From Streptomyces sp. TLI_146 (GTDB lineage Bacteria > Actinomycetota > Actinomycetes > Streptomycetales > Streptomycetaceae): a DNA stretch of 64,000 nucleotides. Shown here one piece after another: positions 16,054 through 24,380 of the stretch. Within the stretch, counting starts at the first letter, position 1. Every line of letters starts with the position of its first letter. The notes under the pieces were generated by a model that saw nothing but the letters and a program-made list of their open reading frames with translations, did not search any database and was not told where the DNA came from. The translations under genes and the position numbers were made by a program. The stretch spans positions 4,774,001-4,838,000 of the forward strand of contig NZ_PJMX01000001.1 of the NCBI RefSeq assembly GCF_002846415.1. The letters are read 5' to 3'.

Positions 16054-16950
16054 TCAGCACCAGTCGACCGCGGCGCGCAGCAGCCACTCCTGCGCCCGCG
16101 CGATGTGCGGCAGGGCGAGCGTGCCGGTGCGCACCGCCAGGAAGTAGGTCCGCAGCGAGGGCACCGGCGGGTCGAGCAGGGCCACCAGCTCGCCGCGCTC
16201 CAGCGCTCCCTCGCACAGATAGCGCGGCAGTACGGCCAGGCCCGCGCCCGCCGTCACCGTCTCCAGGACCGCCCGCAGGTCGGGCGCGATCACCGTGCCC
16301 GCGGCGGCCGGCTTGGTGTCGAAGACCGCGGCCCAGTAGCGCGAGACGAGCGGCAGCGACTCGTGCACCTCCACCACCGGAATGTGCTCCAGTACGCCGG
16401 GGCCCCCGCGCCGCAGCGCCCCCGGCGCGACCCGCGAGGCCCAGCGCACCCCGGCGACCAGGACGTGCTCCTCGTCGCAGAGCGGGGTCGCGCTGAGCAG
16501 CCGGCCACGGGGGCGGGCGGTGGCGACGGCCAGGTCGTGGTGGCCTGCGGCCAGGCCCTCCAGGGTCTCCTCGGCGTTGCCGAAGGAGGCCCGCAGCGCG
16601 ATCCCCTGGGGGACCAGCGAGGTCAGCGCGGGCAGGACGCGCAGCGAGGTGAACTCCGCCGGTCCCGCGAGGTGGAGGGTGCGTACGCCCGACTCCTCGT
16701 ACGAGCCGGACTCCGCGATCTCGACCAGTGCGTCCAGATGCGGGGCGGCCCGCTGGGCCAGTTCGTCGCCGACGGTCGTCGGTGTCACTCCCCGCGCCTG
16801 GCGCAGGAACAGCGGTCGCCCCAACTGCCGCTCCAGGGTGCGGATCTGGCTGGTCACGGCGGGCTGCGAGAGGCCGAGCAGGGCGGCGGCCCGGGTGAAG
16901 GAGCCCGCGCGGTGGACCGTGACGAACGTGCGCAGCAGGGCGAGGTCCAT
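16054..16950 (-). CDS. LysR-family transcriptional regulator
   Basis: A 298-residue regulator. The N-terminal winged helix (MDLALLRTFVTVHRAGSFTRAAALLGLSQPAVTSQIRTLE) shows the standard LysR pattern, and a periplasmic-binding-protein-like effector domain fills the rest. The start at 16950 follows GGGAGGG and begins exactly at the helix-turn-helix; the in-frame extension upstream is arginine-rich and atypical. The cystathionine lyase-type gene lies upstream on the same strand but ends in a strong terminator, so a regulatory link is possible but unproven. Confidence 0.9.
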   Translation of the reverse strand: MDLALLRTFVTVHRAGSFTRAAALLGLSQPAVTSQIRTLERQLGRPLFLRQARGVTPTTVGDELAQRAAPHLDALVEIAESGSYEESGVRTLHLAGPAEFTSLRVLPALTSLVPQGIALRASFGNAEETLEGLAAGHHDLAVATARPRGRLLSATPLCDEEHVLVAGVRWASRVAPGALRRGGPGVLEHIPVVEVHESLPLVSRYWAAVFDTKPAAAGTVIAPDLRAVLETVTAGAGLAVLPRYLCEGALERGELVALLDPPVPSLRTYFLAVRTGTLALPHIARAQEWLLRAAVDWC

Positions 16951-17096
16951 GGCTGCCCTCCCGTTCCGAACTGCCTCACGGCGTCCCCGGCCGGACACAA
17001 CTATAAATATGTCGATAGGTCTCTGTCGCTACCGTGATTGGACACTGACACAGAGTCAACTAGCCTTGGTGACGCGGTTCTTCGCGCGTGGAACCG
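16951..17096. promoter_or_regulatory. AT-rich control region of the LysR gene
   Basis: The gap contains an unusually AT-rich stretch (ACTATAAATATGTCGATAGG, 17001-17020) and TGACA elements around 17040-17060. LysR proteins bind T-N11-A palindromes and usually repress themselves. I see no single convincing palindrome, so this only marks the likely control region. Confidence 0.3.
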
Positions 17097-17135
17097 GGGC
17101 GGTCCGAGCCATGAGGGGGGAGGCTCGGACCGCCC
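17097..17135 (-). terminator. terminator of the cystathionine lyase-type gene
   Basis: A perfect 14-base stem, GGGCGGTCCGAGCC (17097-17110) with GGCTCGGACCGCCC (17122-17135) and an 11-base loop, begins four bases after the stop codon of the minus-strand gene ending at 17139. Confidence 0.85.
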
Positions 17136-17138
17136 GTC

Positions 17139-18290
17139 TCACGCCGCGGCCGAGGCCTCGTCCAGTGCCCGCCGTACGTCGGCGACGAGGTCCGCGGTGT
17201 CCTCGGCCCCGGCCGAGAAGCGGATGAAGCCCTCCGCGACCTTGTCACCGCCCCAGCGGCCGCGCCGCTCGGCCGTGGAGCGCACTCCGCCGAAGCTGGT
17301 GGCGTCGTCCACCAGCCGCAGCGCCGCCAGGAACCGTTCCGCGTACGCGCGGTCGGGCAGGTCGAAGGAGACGACACAGCCGAAGCGGCGCATCTGCGCG
17401 GCCGCCTGCCGGTGCGCGGGGTCGGACGGCAGCCCGGGATGGCGCACCCCGCTCACCTCGGGGCGGTCGAGCAGCGCCTCGGCGACGGCCAGCGCGTTCG
17501 CCGACTGCCGGTCCGCGCGCAGCTGGAGCGTGGCCAGCGAGCGGTGCGCGAGCCAGGCCTCCATCGGCCCCGGAATCGCCCCGACGACCTTGCGCCATCG
17601 ACGTACGCGCGCGACGAGCTCGGGGTCCCGGCAGACCACATAGCCGAGCAGCAGGTCGCCGTGGCCGGTGAGGCCCTTGGTGCCGCTGGCCACCGCGAAG
17701 TCCGCGCCGAGCTCCAGCGGGCGCTGGCCGAGCGGGGTCGCCAGCGTGTTGTCGACCGCGACCAGCGCGCCCGTGTCGTGGGCGGCCCGCGCGAGGCGCC
17801 GGATGTCGCAGACGTCCAGGCCCGGGTTGGAGGGCGTCTCGATCCACAGGAGGGCCGCGCCGTCCAGGACGGCGAGCTGGGCATCGCCCGCGGTCGGCGC
17901 GGTGCGGACCTCGACCCCGTACGCGGCGAGCTGCTCGCGCACCAGGGGCAGTGCCTGGTAGCCGTCGTCCGGCAGGACCACGGCGTCGCCCACGCGCGCG
18001 TGGGAGAGCAGGACCGCCGAGACCGCGGCCATGCCGGAGGCGAACACGACCGCCTCGGCGGGCGCGTCTGGGGACTCCAGCTCGGCGAGGGCGCGCTCCA
18101 GATGGGTCCACGTCGGATTGGTGTCCCGGCCGTAGGTGTAGGGGCCCGCCGCCTCGCCCGGCAGGTGGAAGTGCGCGGCGAACACCGGCCCCGGCAGCGA
18201 GGGTTCGTACGCCACCGGGTCCGGGAGCCCGGCCCGTACCGCTCTGGTGCCGTCGCCCGGCTCCTGGGGAGGGTTCACACCGGAGGTCAT
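17139..18290 (-). CDS. cystathionine gamma-lyase-type PLP enzyme
   Basis: A 383-residue Cys/Met-metabolism PLP-dependent enzyme. Landmarks are YGRDTNPTWTHLERALAELE near the N-terminus, FASGMAAVSAVLL, WIETPSNPG, and the PLP lysine in SGTKGLTGHGDLLLG around residue 200. The C-terminal YAERFLAALRLVDDATSFGGVRSTAERRGRWG matches the family. It probably cleaves cystathionine or a related thioether to give cysteine, or acts as a lyase on similar substrates. The exact reaction within the family is not certain. The ATG at 18290 has GGGAG upstream. Confidence 0.86.
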   Translation of the reverse strand: MTSGVNPPQEPGDGTRAVRAGLPDPVAYEPSLPGPVFAAHFHLPGEAAGPYTYGRDTNPTWTHLERALAELESPDAPAEAVVFASGMAAVSAVLLSHARVGDAVVLPDDGYQALPLVREQLAAYGVEVRTAPTAGDAQLAVLDGAALLWIETPSNPGLDVCDIRRLARAAHDTGALVAVDNTLATPLGQRPLELGADFAVASGTKGLTGHGDLLLGYVVCRDPELVARVRRWRKVVGAIPGPMEAWLAHRSLATLQLRADRQSANALAVAEALLDRPEVSGVRHPGLPSDPAHRQAAAQMRRFGCVVSFDLPDRAYAERFLAALRLVDDATSFGGVRSTAERRGRWGGDKVAEGFIRFSAGAEDTADLVADVRRALDEASAAA

Positions 18291-18301
18291 CCGCGCTCCC
18301 C

Positions 18302-18682
18302 TCAGTCGTTGTCGTCGGGCAGAACGACGTTCAGCGCCCAGGACACGATCGAGATGATCAGGCCGCCGAGGAGCGCGGTCCAGAAGCCCTCGACATGGAA
18401 GTTGAGGTCGAGCTTTCCGGCCAGCCACGAGGTGAGCAGCAGCATCAGGGCGTTGATCACAAAGGTGATCAGGCCGAGGGTGAGGATGAACAGCGGGAAC
18501 GAGAGGAGCTTCACGACCGGCTTGACGATGAAGTTCACCACCCCGAAGAGCAGGGCGACCAGAATCAGCGTCAGGGCCTTCTTGCCGGTGCTGTCACCGG
18601 TGAGCGTGATGTTGTCGACCAGCCAGATGGCCACGGCCAGGGCCGCCGCGTTGGCGAGCGTCTTGACTACGAAATTCTTCAT
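18302..18682 (-). CDS. phage holin family 4 / YvlD-like membrane protein
   Basis: A 126-residue membrane protein with four hydrophobic helices and the family phrases LLFGVVNFIVKPVVKLLSFPL and LGLITFVINALMLLLTSWLAG. The 'phage holin 4_2' label is historical: YvlD-type proteins are chromosomal and of unknown function, linked in Bacillus to envelope stress. It precedes the cystathionine lyase-type gene by 11 bases and is divergent from the cupin gene. Confidence 0.83.
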   Translation of the reverse strand: MKNFVVKTLANAAALAVAIWLVDNITLTGDSTGKKALTLILVALLFGVVNFIVKPVVKLLSFPLFILTLGLITFVINALMLLLTSWLAGKLDLNFHVEGFWTALLGGLIISIVSWALNVVLPDDND

Positions 18683-18732
18683 GTGTCTGATCGTGGCAGA
18701 CGTGATCGGTACCAGTGCAGGGGCGGACGGCG

Positions 18733-19050
18733 ATGAAGCAATTCCGGCTTGACGAACTCGAGGCGGAGCGCGCCGCCAACGACGGCGCGTACCTGCAGTT
18801 TCTGCGGGAAAGGAACATGTCGGCCGGGCTCTACGCGCTGGACGCGGGCGATCAGGACCCGCAGAAGCCGCATGCCCAGGACGAGATCTACTTCGTGGTG
18901 AGCGGCCGGGCGTCGATCACGGTCGGCCTGGAGACCACCGAGGTGGCGCGGGGCAGCGTCGTCTACGTGCCGGCCGGGGTCGCCCACCGGTTCCACCACA
19001 TCGCCGAGGACCTGCGGGTTCTGGTCGTGTTCTCTCCCCCTGAGAGCTGA
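18733..19050 (+). CDS. cupin-domain protein
   Basis: A 105-residue single-domain cupin. The metal-binding motif 1 is KPHAQDEIYFVVSGRASITVG (one histidine followed by a glutamate-tyrosine pair) and motif 2 is GSVVYVPAGVAHRFHHI with its histidine. Such small cupins bind a metal and act as isomerases, dioxygenases or sensors; the substrate is unknown. The ATG at 18733 gives MKQFRLDELEAER; an upstream alternative adds six residues. Confidence 0.85.
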   Translation: MKQFRLDELEAERAANDGAYLQFLRERNMSAGLYALDAGDQDPQKPHAQDEIYFVVSGRASITVGLETTEVARGSVVYVPAGVAHRFHHIAEDLRVLVVFSPPES

Positions 19051-19202
19051 GGGCGGCCCCCGGGTATCCCTAGGGGTTCGGTCAGGGGAGTTCAAGGGCT
19101 GCGAGGCCCCCGTTCGATGCCCCCGCGCACCTAGCATCGAGGGTGTCGAAGGCAGCAGCCCGAGACTCCAGGAGAATCACGAGCACGAAAGAGGTATGGA
19201 CG

Positions 19203-19421
19203 ATGGCCGCACGGGAGATATTCGCGGGGATGCCCTGGTGGGTGAAGTGGGTCGCCGTGCCCGTCATCGCCCTGGTCGTATTCGGCGGTCTCATCGCCAG
19301 CGTGGTGGGCTTCCTGTTCGGCCTGCTCTTCAAGGTGCTGATCTTCGTGGCCCTGGTCGGCGGTCTCATCTACGTCGTACGGCGGTTCATGTCCTCGTCG
19401 TCCTCGCGCGGCGACTGGTAG
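19203..19421 (+). CDS. small membrane protein (DUF5326-like)
   Basis: A 72-residue protein with two closely spaced hydrophobic segments (VKWVAVPVIALVVFGGLIA and FGLLFKVLIFVALVGGLIY) and a serine-rich tail SSSSSRGDW. A purine-rich AAAGAGGT precedes the ATG. I associate it from memory with a Streptomyces-restricted small family, DUF5326. Its position immediately before ssgR-ssgA is conserved as far as I recall, but no function is known. Confidence 0.7.
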   Translation: MAAREIFAGMPWWVKWVAVPVIALVVFGGLIASVVGFLFGLLFKVLIFVALVGGLIYVVRRFMSSSSSRGDW

Positions 19422-19608
19422 GCGGCGGCGCGCATTTCGTACGGGCGCCGTCCGCAAAGGCACAGCGCTCGTACAGAACGACCCGGGATTAGCCCGGCTG
19501 AGGGATGGAAAGGCCGAACCCCTCATGGCGCCAGAGGCGGCCGTTATGGTGAAAACCTCTGCTGCCTCGGGCGGGCTCCTTGCCCGTCAGCACGCCTGGG
19601 GGTGACCT

Positions 19609-20379
19609 GTGGCCACGGCTGCGAACGCCGGTGTCCCTACCCTGATCGGTTCCGTCCAGCGGGCGCTGCGCCTGCTGGAGGCGGTGGGCGCCCATGTCGA
19701 CGGCGCTCCCGCCAAACAGCTGGCCCGGGAGGCCGGGCTGCCGCTCCCGACCGCGTACCACCTGCTGCGCACCCTCACCCACGAGGGCTATCTGCGCAGG
19801 GAGAACGGGGTGTTCGTCTTCGGCGAGGCGGTCGAGCGGCTGGCGGACGGCGGAGCGCTGCAGAATCGTCGCACCAAGATCAGCCGGTCTCTCGCGGAGT
19901 GGCGCGACGCCATCGGGGTCCCCGTCTACTTCGCGGTCTACCGCGAGGGTGAGATCGAGATCGCCGGAGTGGCCGACACGCCGTCGGTCCCGGCCGTCGA
20001 GGAGTGGGCCGATTTCCGGGAGACCGGACACGCCCACGCCATCGGCCAGTGCCTGCTGAGCCAGCTCGACGAGAAGGCCCGCGAGGACCACCTGGACCGG
20101 CACCCCGTCCGCGCGGTCACGCCCTATTCCGTACGCGACCGCCGGACTCTTCTGGACCGCCTCGCGGCTACGGAGCGTATGCAACCGGTCGTCGAACGAC
20201 AGGAGTACGCACTGGGCACGGTCTGCGCGGCCATCCCGATCACAGCGGGCTCCGGGGCCGCCACGATGGCCATCTCCCTGCCGCTTCACCAGCAAGAACG
20301 CCTGCTTCCGGCGATCGAGCAACTCCGCGGCGAGGTCGGCAGACTGCTCAGCTCCCTCGCCTTCTCTATCAGTATCTGA
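19609..20379 (+). CDS. ssgR: IclR-family activator of ssgA
   Basis: A 256-residue IclR-type regulator. The N-terminal winged helix (SVQRALRLLEAVGAHVDGAPAKQLAREAGLPLPTAYHLLRTL) is followed by the ligand-binding domain with GHAHAIGQCLLSQLD and the C-terminal GTVCAAIPI. In S. coelicolor SsgR (SCO3925) switches on ssgA during sporulation, and the gene directly follows here as well. The GTG at 19609 follows GGGGGTG. It is the developmental activator by synteny and sequence. Confidence 0.93.
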   Translation: MATAANAGVPTLIGSVQRALRLLEAVGAHVDGAPAKQLAREAGLPLPTAYHLLRTLTHEGYLRRENGVFVFGEAVERLADGGALQNRRTKISRSLAEWRDAIGVPVYFAVYREGEIEIAGVADTPSVPAVEEWADFRETGHAHAIGQCLLSQLDEKAREDHLDRHPVRAVTPYSVRDRRTLLDRLAATERMQPVVERQEYALGTVCAAIPITAGSGAATMAISLPLHQQERLLPAIEQLRGEVGRLLSSLAFSISI

Positions 20380-20504
20380 AAACTCACTCCTTGTGATCTG
20401 CTACCACTTACAGCACCATGGCGTCACGAAGGCCAGAGGGATCATTCCTGGCCATTTCAGCTACAGCGGGGTACGTGATGCGTGAGGTCCTGGCAGAGGT
20501 CATG

Positions 20505-20912
20505 ATGAGCTTCCTCGTCTCCGAGGAGCTCTCCTTCAGGATCCCGGTGGAGCTCACCTACCGCGCCGACGATCCGTACGCGGTCCGCATGACCTTCCAT
20601 CTGCCCGGCGACGAACCCGTGGCCTGGACCTTCGGGCGGGAACTGCTGCTCGACGGCATCAACACCCCCACCGGCGACGGGGACGTGCACATCGCGCCCT
20701 CGCGCCCCGAGGAGCTCTCCGACGTCCACATCCGCCTCCGGGTGGGCGGCGAGCGGGCGCTCTTCCGGGCCGGGGCCGGTCCGCTGGTGGCCTTCCTCGA
20801 CCGCACCGACAGGCTCGTACCGCTGGGGCAGGAGCGCGCGCTCGGCGACTTCGACGGACACCTGGACGAGGCGCTGGGGCGGATCCTGGCCGAGGAGCAG
20901 AACGCGGGCTGA
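20505..20912 (+). CDS. ssgA: sporulation-specific cell division activator SsgA
   Basis: A 135-residue SsgA-like protein. These Streptomyces-specific proteins mark sites of germination, branching and sporulation septa and help recruit the division machinery. The sequence from MSFLVSEELSFRIPVELTY to LGRILAEEQNAG matches S. coelicolor SsgA in length and ends. I chose the second of two adjacent ATGs because it gives that length. AGAGG lies upstream, and in-frame starts at 20418, 20478 and 20502 cannot be excluded. Expression should depend on SsgR encoded just upstream. Confidence 0.93.
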   Translation: MSFLVSEELSFRIPVELTYRADDPYAVRMTFHLPGDEPVAWTFGRELLLDGINTPTGDGDVHIAPSRPEELSDVHIRLRVGGERALFRAGAGPLVAFLDRTDRLVPLGQERALGDFDGHLDEALGRILAEEQNAG

Positions 20913-20919
20913 GCGCCGC

Positions 20920-22254
20920 CTACTTCTTGCGGCGCCGGCCCCGCCCGCCCCGCAACGGCCCACGGGCCCCGGCGGCCTGGCGGTCGGCCGAGACCACCAG
21001 TGCCGCCAGCGCCGTGGTCACCGGGACCGAGGCCACCAGGCCGATCGAGCCCACCAGCGTCCGGACGATCTCCTCGGCGACCAGCTCGCTGTTGGCCACC
21101 GTCCCCACGCTGCTCTGCGCGATCGAGAACAGCAGCAACAGCGGCAGCGCCGCGCCCGCGTACGCCAGGACCAGCGTGTTGACCACCGACGCGATGTGGT
21201 CGCGGCCGATGCGGATGCCCGCCCGGTACAGCCCGCGCGGACCCATCGTCGGATTGGCCTCGTGGAGCTCCCAGACCGCCGACGTCTGGGTGACCGTCAC
21301 ATCGTCGAGCACCCCGAGCGAGCCGATGATCACTCCGGCTAGCAGCAGACCGGACATGTCGATCTCCGGGTAGAGCCCGTGGATCAGACCGGTGTTGTCG
21401 TCGGTGTTGCCGGTCAGCGAGGCCCAGCCGATGAACAGCGACCCGAGCAGTCCGATCAGGACGAGCGAGACCAGCGTGCCGAGCACCGCGACCGAGGTGC
21501 GCGCCGACAGGCCGTGGCACATGTACAGCGCGATCAGCATGATCGCGCTCGACCCGACCACCGCGACCAGCAGCGGATTGGAGCCCTGGAGGATCGCCGG
21601 GAGGATGAACAGCGTCAGCACGGCGAACGAGACGACCAGCGCCACCAGCGCCATCACCCCGCGCAGCCGGCCGACGACCACGACCGCGAGCGCGAAGATG
21701 CCCGCGAGCAGCGCCATCGGGAGCCGCCGGTTCACATCGGTCACCGAATACTGCAGGTCGTGCGGGGCGTCGGGGGCGTACGCGACGATCACGCCCTGCC
21801 CCTTGTGGAGTTGGCGCGGGGCGTCGGGCTGGACGATCTCGGTGAAGGTGCGGCCCTTCTCCTTGCCGCTGGTGACTTCGATGGTCGCCTTGGCGCACAG
21901 TCCCTGCCGGGAGCGCTTGGCGTCCTGGCCCTCGGGGGGCGAGGTGTCGCCGTTCGGCGGGGTCTGACCGGCGTTGACCGACTTGCAGTCGACCTTCTGG
22001 AGGGCGGTGACCTTCGCTTGCTGGGTCTGGCGGTCGAAGCCGACTCCGGTGCGCTGGTGCGACGGCGTCCCGCCGGGCCACAGCACGGCCAGGCCGACGA
22101 GCACCGCCAGGGAGAACGGGATCAGCACGGCGGCGATCACCTTGCGGAGATGCTTCGAGACCGGCGCCGCGGGACCGTGGCTGTGGGTGTGCCCATGGCT
22201 CTGGCCGTGCGGGTGTCCGTGGGCGTCTTCGGGGGGCTGCTCTGCTGACGTCAC
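20920..22254 (-). CDS. YibE/F-like multi-pass membrane protein
   Basis: A 444-residue protein of the YibE/F family. It has a histidine-rich cytoplasmic start (HGHPHGQSHGHTHSHG), one N-terminal helix, an extracytoplasmic domain with two cysteines to about residue 170, then seven or eight helices. Conserved parts are GSLGVLDDVTVTQTSAVWEL and the final LVASVPVTTALAALV. The family is thought to be a transporter, but no substrate is established. The histidine-rich tail could bind a metal. A basic tail RGGRGRRRKK ends the protein. It converges on ssgA with seven bases between. Confidence 0.85.
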   Translation of the reverse strand: MTSAEQPPEDAHGHPHGQSHGHTHSHGPAAPVSKHLRKVIAAVLIPFSLAVLVGLAVLWPGGTPSHQRTGVGFDRQTQQAKVTALQKVDCKSVNAGQTPPNGDTSPPEGQDAKRSRQGLCAKATIEVTSGKEKGRTFTEIVQPDAPRQLHKGQGVIVAYAPDAPHDLQYSVTDVNRRLPMALLAGIFALAVVVVGRLRGVMALVALVVSFAVLTLFILPAILQGSNPLLVAVVGSSAIMLIALYMCHGLSARTSVAVLGTLVSLVLIGLLGSLFIGWASLTGNTDDNTGLIHGLYPEIDMSGLLLAGVIIGSLGVLDDVTVTQTSAVWELHEANPTMGPRGLYRAGIRIGRDHIASVVNTLVLAYAGAALPLLLLFSIAQSSVGTVANSELVAEEIVRTLVGSIGLVASVPVTTALAALVVSADRQAAGARGPLRGGRGRRRKK

Positions 22255-22330
22255 CGCCCGATCATCGCAAGAACGACGGGGCCCCTCTGTTCAGCGCGCT
22301 GGAGATGACGCTAGCGTGGTGACACCTTTG

Positions 22331-22446
22331 CACACGCGGGAGCTCGGAGCACCGGGCTGAGAGGGCGCTGAAAGCCGTACGAACCGTACGGAAGCAGCTG
22401 CGCCGACCGCCGAACCTGTTACCGGGTAATGCCGGCGTAGGGAGTA
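22331..22446 (+). promoter_or_regulatory. TPP riboswitch (THI element) of thiC
   Basis: The leader contains the conserved thi-box pieces CGGGCTGAGAGGG (22353-22365) and GAACCTGTTACCGGGTAATGCCGGCGTAGGGAG in two blocks from 22412 to 22444, with an inserted stem GTACGAACCGTAC (22377-22389) in the variable P3 arm. It ends nine bases before the thiC ATG, so thiamine pyrophosphate probably blocks ribosome access. Confidence 0.93.
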
Positions 22447-22452
22447 GGTCTC

Positions 22453-24231
22453 ATGACCATTCAGGATGCACGCACGCCTGCCTCGAACCAGAGCGAGGCC
22501 GGGAAGTCCATCGGCTGGCACAAGGGATACGTCGAGGGCTCGCGCCCCGACCTCCGGGTCCCGGTCCGACAGGTGCACCTCACCAACGGCAAGGACGTCA
22601 CGCTGTACGACACGTCCGGGCCGTACACCGACCCGAACATCGAGACGGACGTCCGCCGAGGTCTCGCGCCGCTCCGGGAGAACTGGATCATCGCGCGCGG
22701 GGACACCGAGGAGTACGCGGGCCGCCCGGTCCGCCCCGAGGACGACGGCATCAAGCACACCTCGCCGCGCGGCGGACTGAAGAACCTCGACGCGGTGTTC
22801 CCGGGCCGCCCGCGCCAGCCGCGCCGCGGCCGCGGCGGCCAGGCCGTCACCCAGCTCGCGTACGCCCGCCGGGGCGAGATCACCCCGGAGATGGAGTACG
22901 TCGCGATCCGCGAGAACGTCTCCCCCGAGGTCGTCCGCGAGGAGATCGCGGCCGGGCGCGCGGTGCTGCCCGCCAACGTCAACCACCCCGAGATCGAGCC
23001 GATGATCATCGGCAAGCGGTTCCTGGTGAAGGTCAACGCCAACATCGGCAACTCCGCCGTCACCTCCTCCATCGAGGAGGAGGTCGACAAGATGACCTGG
23101 GCCACCCGCTGGGGCGCCGACACGGTCATGGACCTCTCCACCGGCCGCAACATCCACACCACCCGCGAGTGGGTGCTGCGCAACTCCCCCGTCCCGATCG
23201 GCACCGTTCCGCTCTACCAGGCGCTGGAGAAGGTCGACGGCCGCGCCGAGGAGCTGACCTGGGACATCTACAAGGACACGGTCATCGAACAGGCCGAGCA
23301 GGGCGTCGACTACATGACGGTCCACGCGGGCGTGCTCCTGCGGTACGTGCCGCTCACCGCCCGCCGCAAGACCGGCATCGTCTCGCGCGGCGGCTCGATC
23401 ATGGCCGCCTGGTGCCTCGCGCACCACAAGGAGTCGTTCCTGTACGAGAACTTCGAGGAGCTCTGCGAGATCCTCGCCGCGTACGACGTGACGTACTCCC
23501 TGGGCGACGGGCTGCGCCCGGGCTCCATCGCGGACGCCAACGACGAGGCGCAGTTCGCCGAGCTGCGCACGCTCGGCGAGCTCAACACGATCGCCAAGCG
23601 CCACAACGTCCAGACGATGATCGAGGGCCCGGGCCACGTCCCGATGCACAAGATCAAGGAGAACATCGACCTCCAGCAGGAGATCTGCGAGGAGGCGCCG
23701 TTCTACACGCTCGGCCCGCTGACCACCGACGTCGCCCCGGCGTACGACCACATCACCTCCGGCATCGGCGCGGCGATGATCGCCTGGTGGGGTACCGCGA
23801 TGCTCTGCTACGTCACGCCCAAGGAGCACCTGGGCCTGCCGAACCGCGACGACGTGAAGACGGGCGTCATCACCTACAAGATCGCGGCGCACGCGGCCGA
23901 CCTCGCCAAGGGGCACCCGGGCGCACAGGAGTGGGACGACGCCCTCTCGGATGCCCGCTTCGAGTTCCGCTGGGAGGACCAGTTCAATCTGGCCCTCGAC
24001 CCGGACACCGCCCGGGAGTTCCACGACGAGACGCTGCCCGCCGAGCCGGCGAAGACCGCTCACTTCTGCTCGATGTGCGGGCCGAAGTTCTGCTCGATGA
24101 AGATCTCGCAGGACATCCGCCGCGAGCACGGCGGGGACCTGGCGGCAGGGGACATCGAGGCCGGAATGGCGGAGAAGTCCGCGGAGTTCGCCGCAGCGGG
24201 CAACCGCGTCTATCTGCCGATCGCGGAGTGA
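22453..24231 (+). CDS. thiC: phosphomethylpyrimidine synthase ThiC
   Basis: A 592-residue radical-SAM-type enzyme that rearranges aminoimidazole ribotide into the hydroxymethylpyrimidine phosphate of thiamine. The C-terminal iron-sulphur motif is CSMCGPKFC (CxxCxxxxC). Other family stretches are YARRGEITPEMEYVAIREN and SLGDGLRPGSIADANDEAQ. Length is normal. A TPP riboswitch lies immediately upstream, giving feedback control. No other thi gene is nearby; the gene is monocistronic and followed by four parS sites. Confidence 0.97.
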   Translation: MTIQDARTPASNQSEAGKSIGWHKGYVEGSRPDLRVPVRQVHLTNGKDVTLYDTSGPYTDPNIETDVRRGLAPLRENWIIARGDTEEYAGRPVRPEDDGIKHTSPRGGLKNLDAVFPGRPRQPRRGRGGQAVTQLAYARRGEITPEMEYVAIRENVSPEVVREEIAAGRAVLPANVNHPEIEPMIIGKRFLVKVNANIGNSAVTSSIEEEVDKMTWATRWGADTVMDLSTGRNIHTTREWVLRNSPVPIGTVPLYQALEKVDGRAEELTWDIYKDTVIEQAEQGVDYMTVHAGVLLRYVPLTARRKTGIVSRGGSIMAAWCLAHHKESFLYENFEELCEILAAYDVTYSLGDGLRPGSIADANDEAQFAELRTLGELNTIAKRHNVQTMIEGPGHVPMHKIKENIDLQQEICEEAPFYTLGPLTTDVAPAYDHITSGIGAAMIAWWGTAMLCYVTPKEHLGLPNRDDVKTGVITYKIAAHAADLAKGHPGAQEWDDALSDARFEFRWEDQFNLALDPDTAREFHDETLPAEPAKTAHFCSMCGPKFCSMKISQDIRREHGGDLAAGDIEAGMAEKSAEFAAAGNRVYLPIAE

Positions 24232-24246
24232 CGTACGCGTACCGAT

Positions 24247-24260
24247 GTTTCACGTGAAAC
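24247..24260. other. parS (ParB-binding site)
   Basis: Perfect GTTTCACGTGAAAC, first of four sites packed in the 149-bp gap between the convergent thiC and membrane-protein genes. Confidence 0.93.
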
Positions 24261-24270
24261 AGCGATCCCT

Positions 24271-24284
24271 GTTTCACGTGAAAC
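24271..24284. other. parS (ParB-binding site)
   Basis: Perfect GTTTCACGTGAAAC, second of four, 24 bp from the first. Confidence 0.93.
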
Positions 24285-24309
24285 ATGCGCGGCCTTCGAG
24301 AAGGCCGTG

Positions 24310-24323
24310 GTTTCACGTGAAAC
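24310..24323. other. parS (ParB-binding site)
   Basis: Perfect GTTTCACGTGAAAC, third of four, 39 bp from the second. A GGCCTTC/GAAGGCC stem (24291-24306) lies directly before it and may terminate thiC transcription. Confidence 0.93.
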
Positions 24324-24347
24324 GAAGGTGTACCCGGGACCCGGGTG

Positions 24348-24361
24348 GTTTCACGTGAAAC
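24348..24361. other. parS (ParB-binding site)
   Basis: Perfect GTTTCACGTGAAAC, fourth of four, 38 bp from the third and 20 bp from the stop codon of the convergent gene. Confidence 0.93.
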
Positions 24362-24380
24362 GGGCGCCCCGAAGCGCCGG

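Noticed and set aside
18302..18682. 'Phage holin' gene as sign of a prophage
   Set aside because: YvlD-type chromosomal family; no other phage gene in the window.
13434..24361. Repeats of GTTTCACGTGAAAC considered as a CRISPR-like or mobile-element repeat
   Set aside because: Units are 14 bp perfect palindromes with irregular spacing and match parS; no cas genes or spacers.
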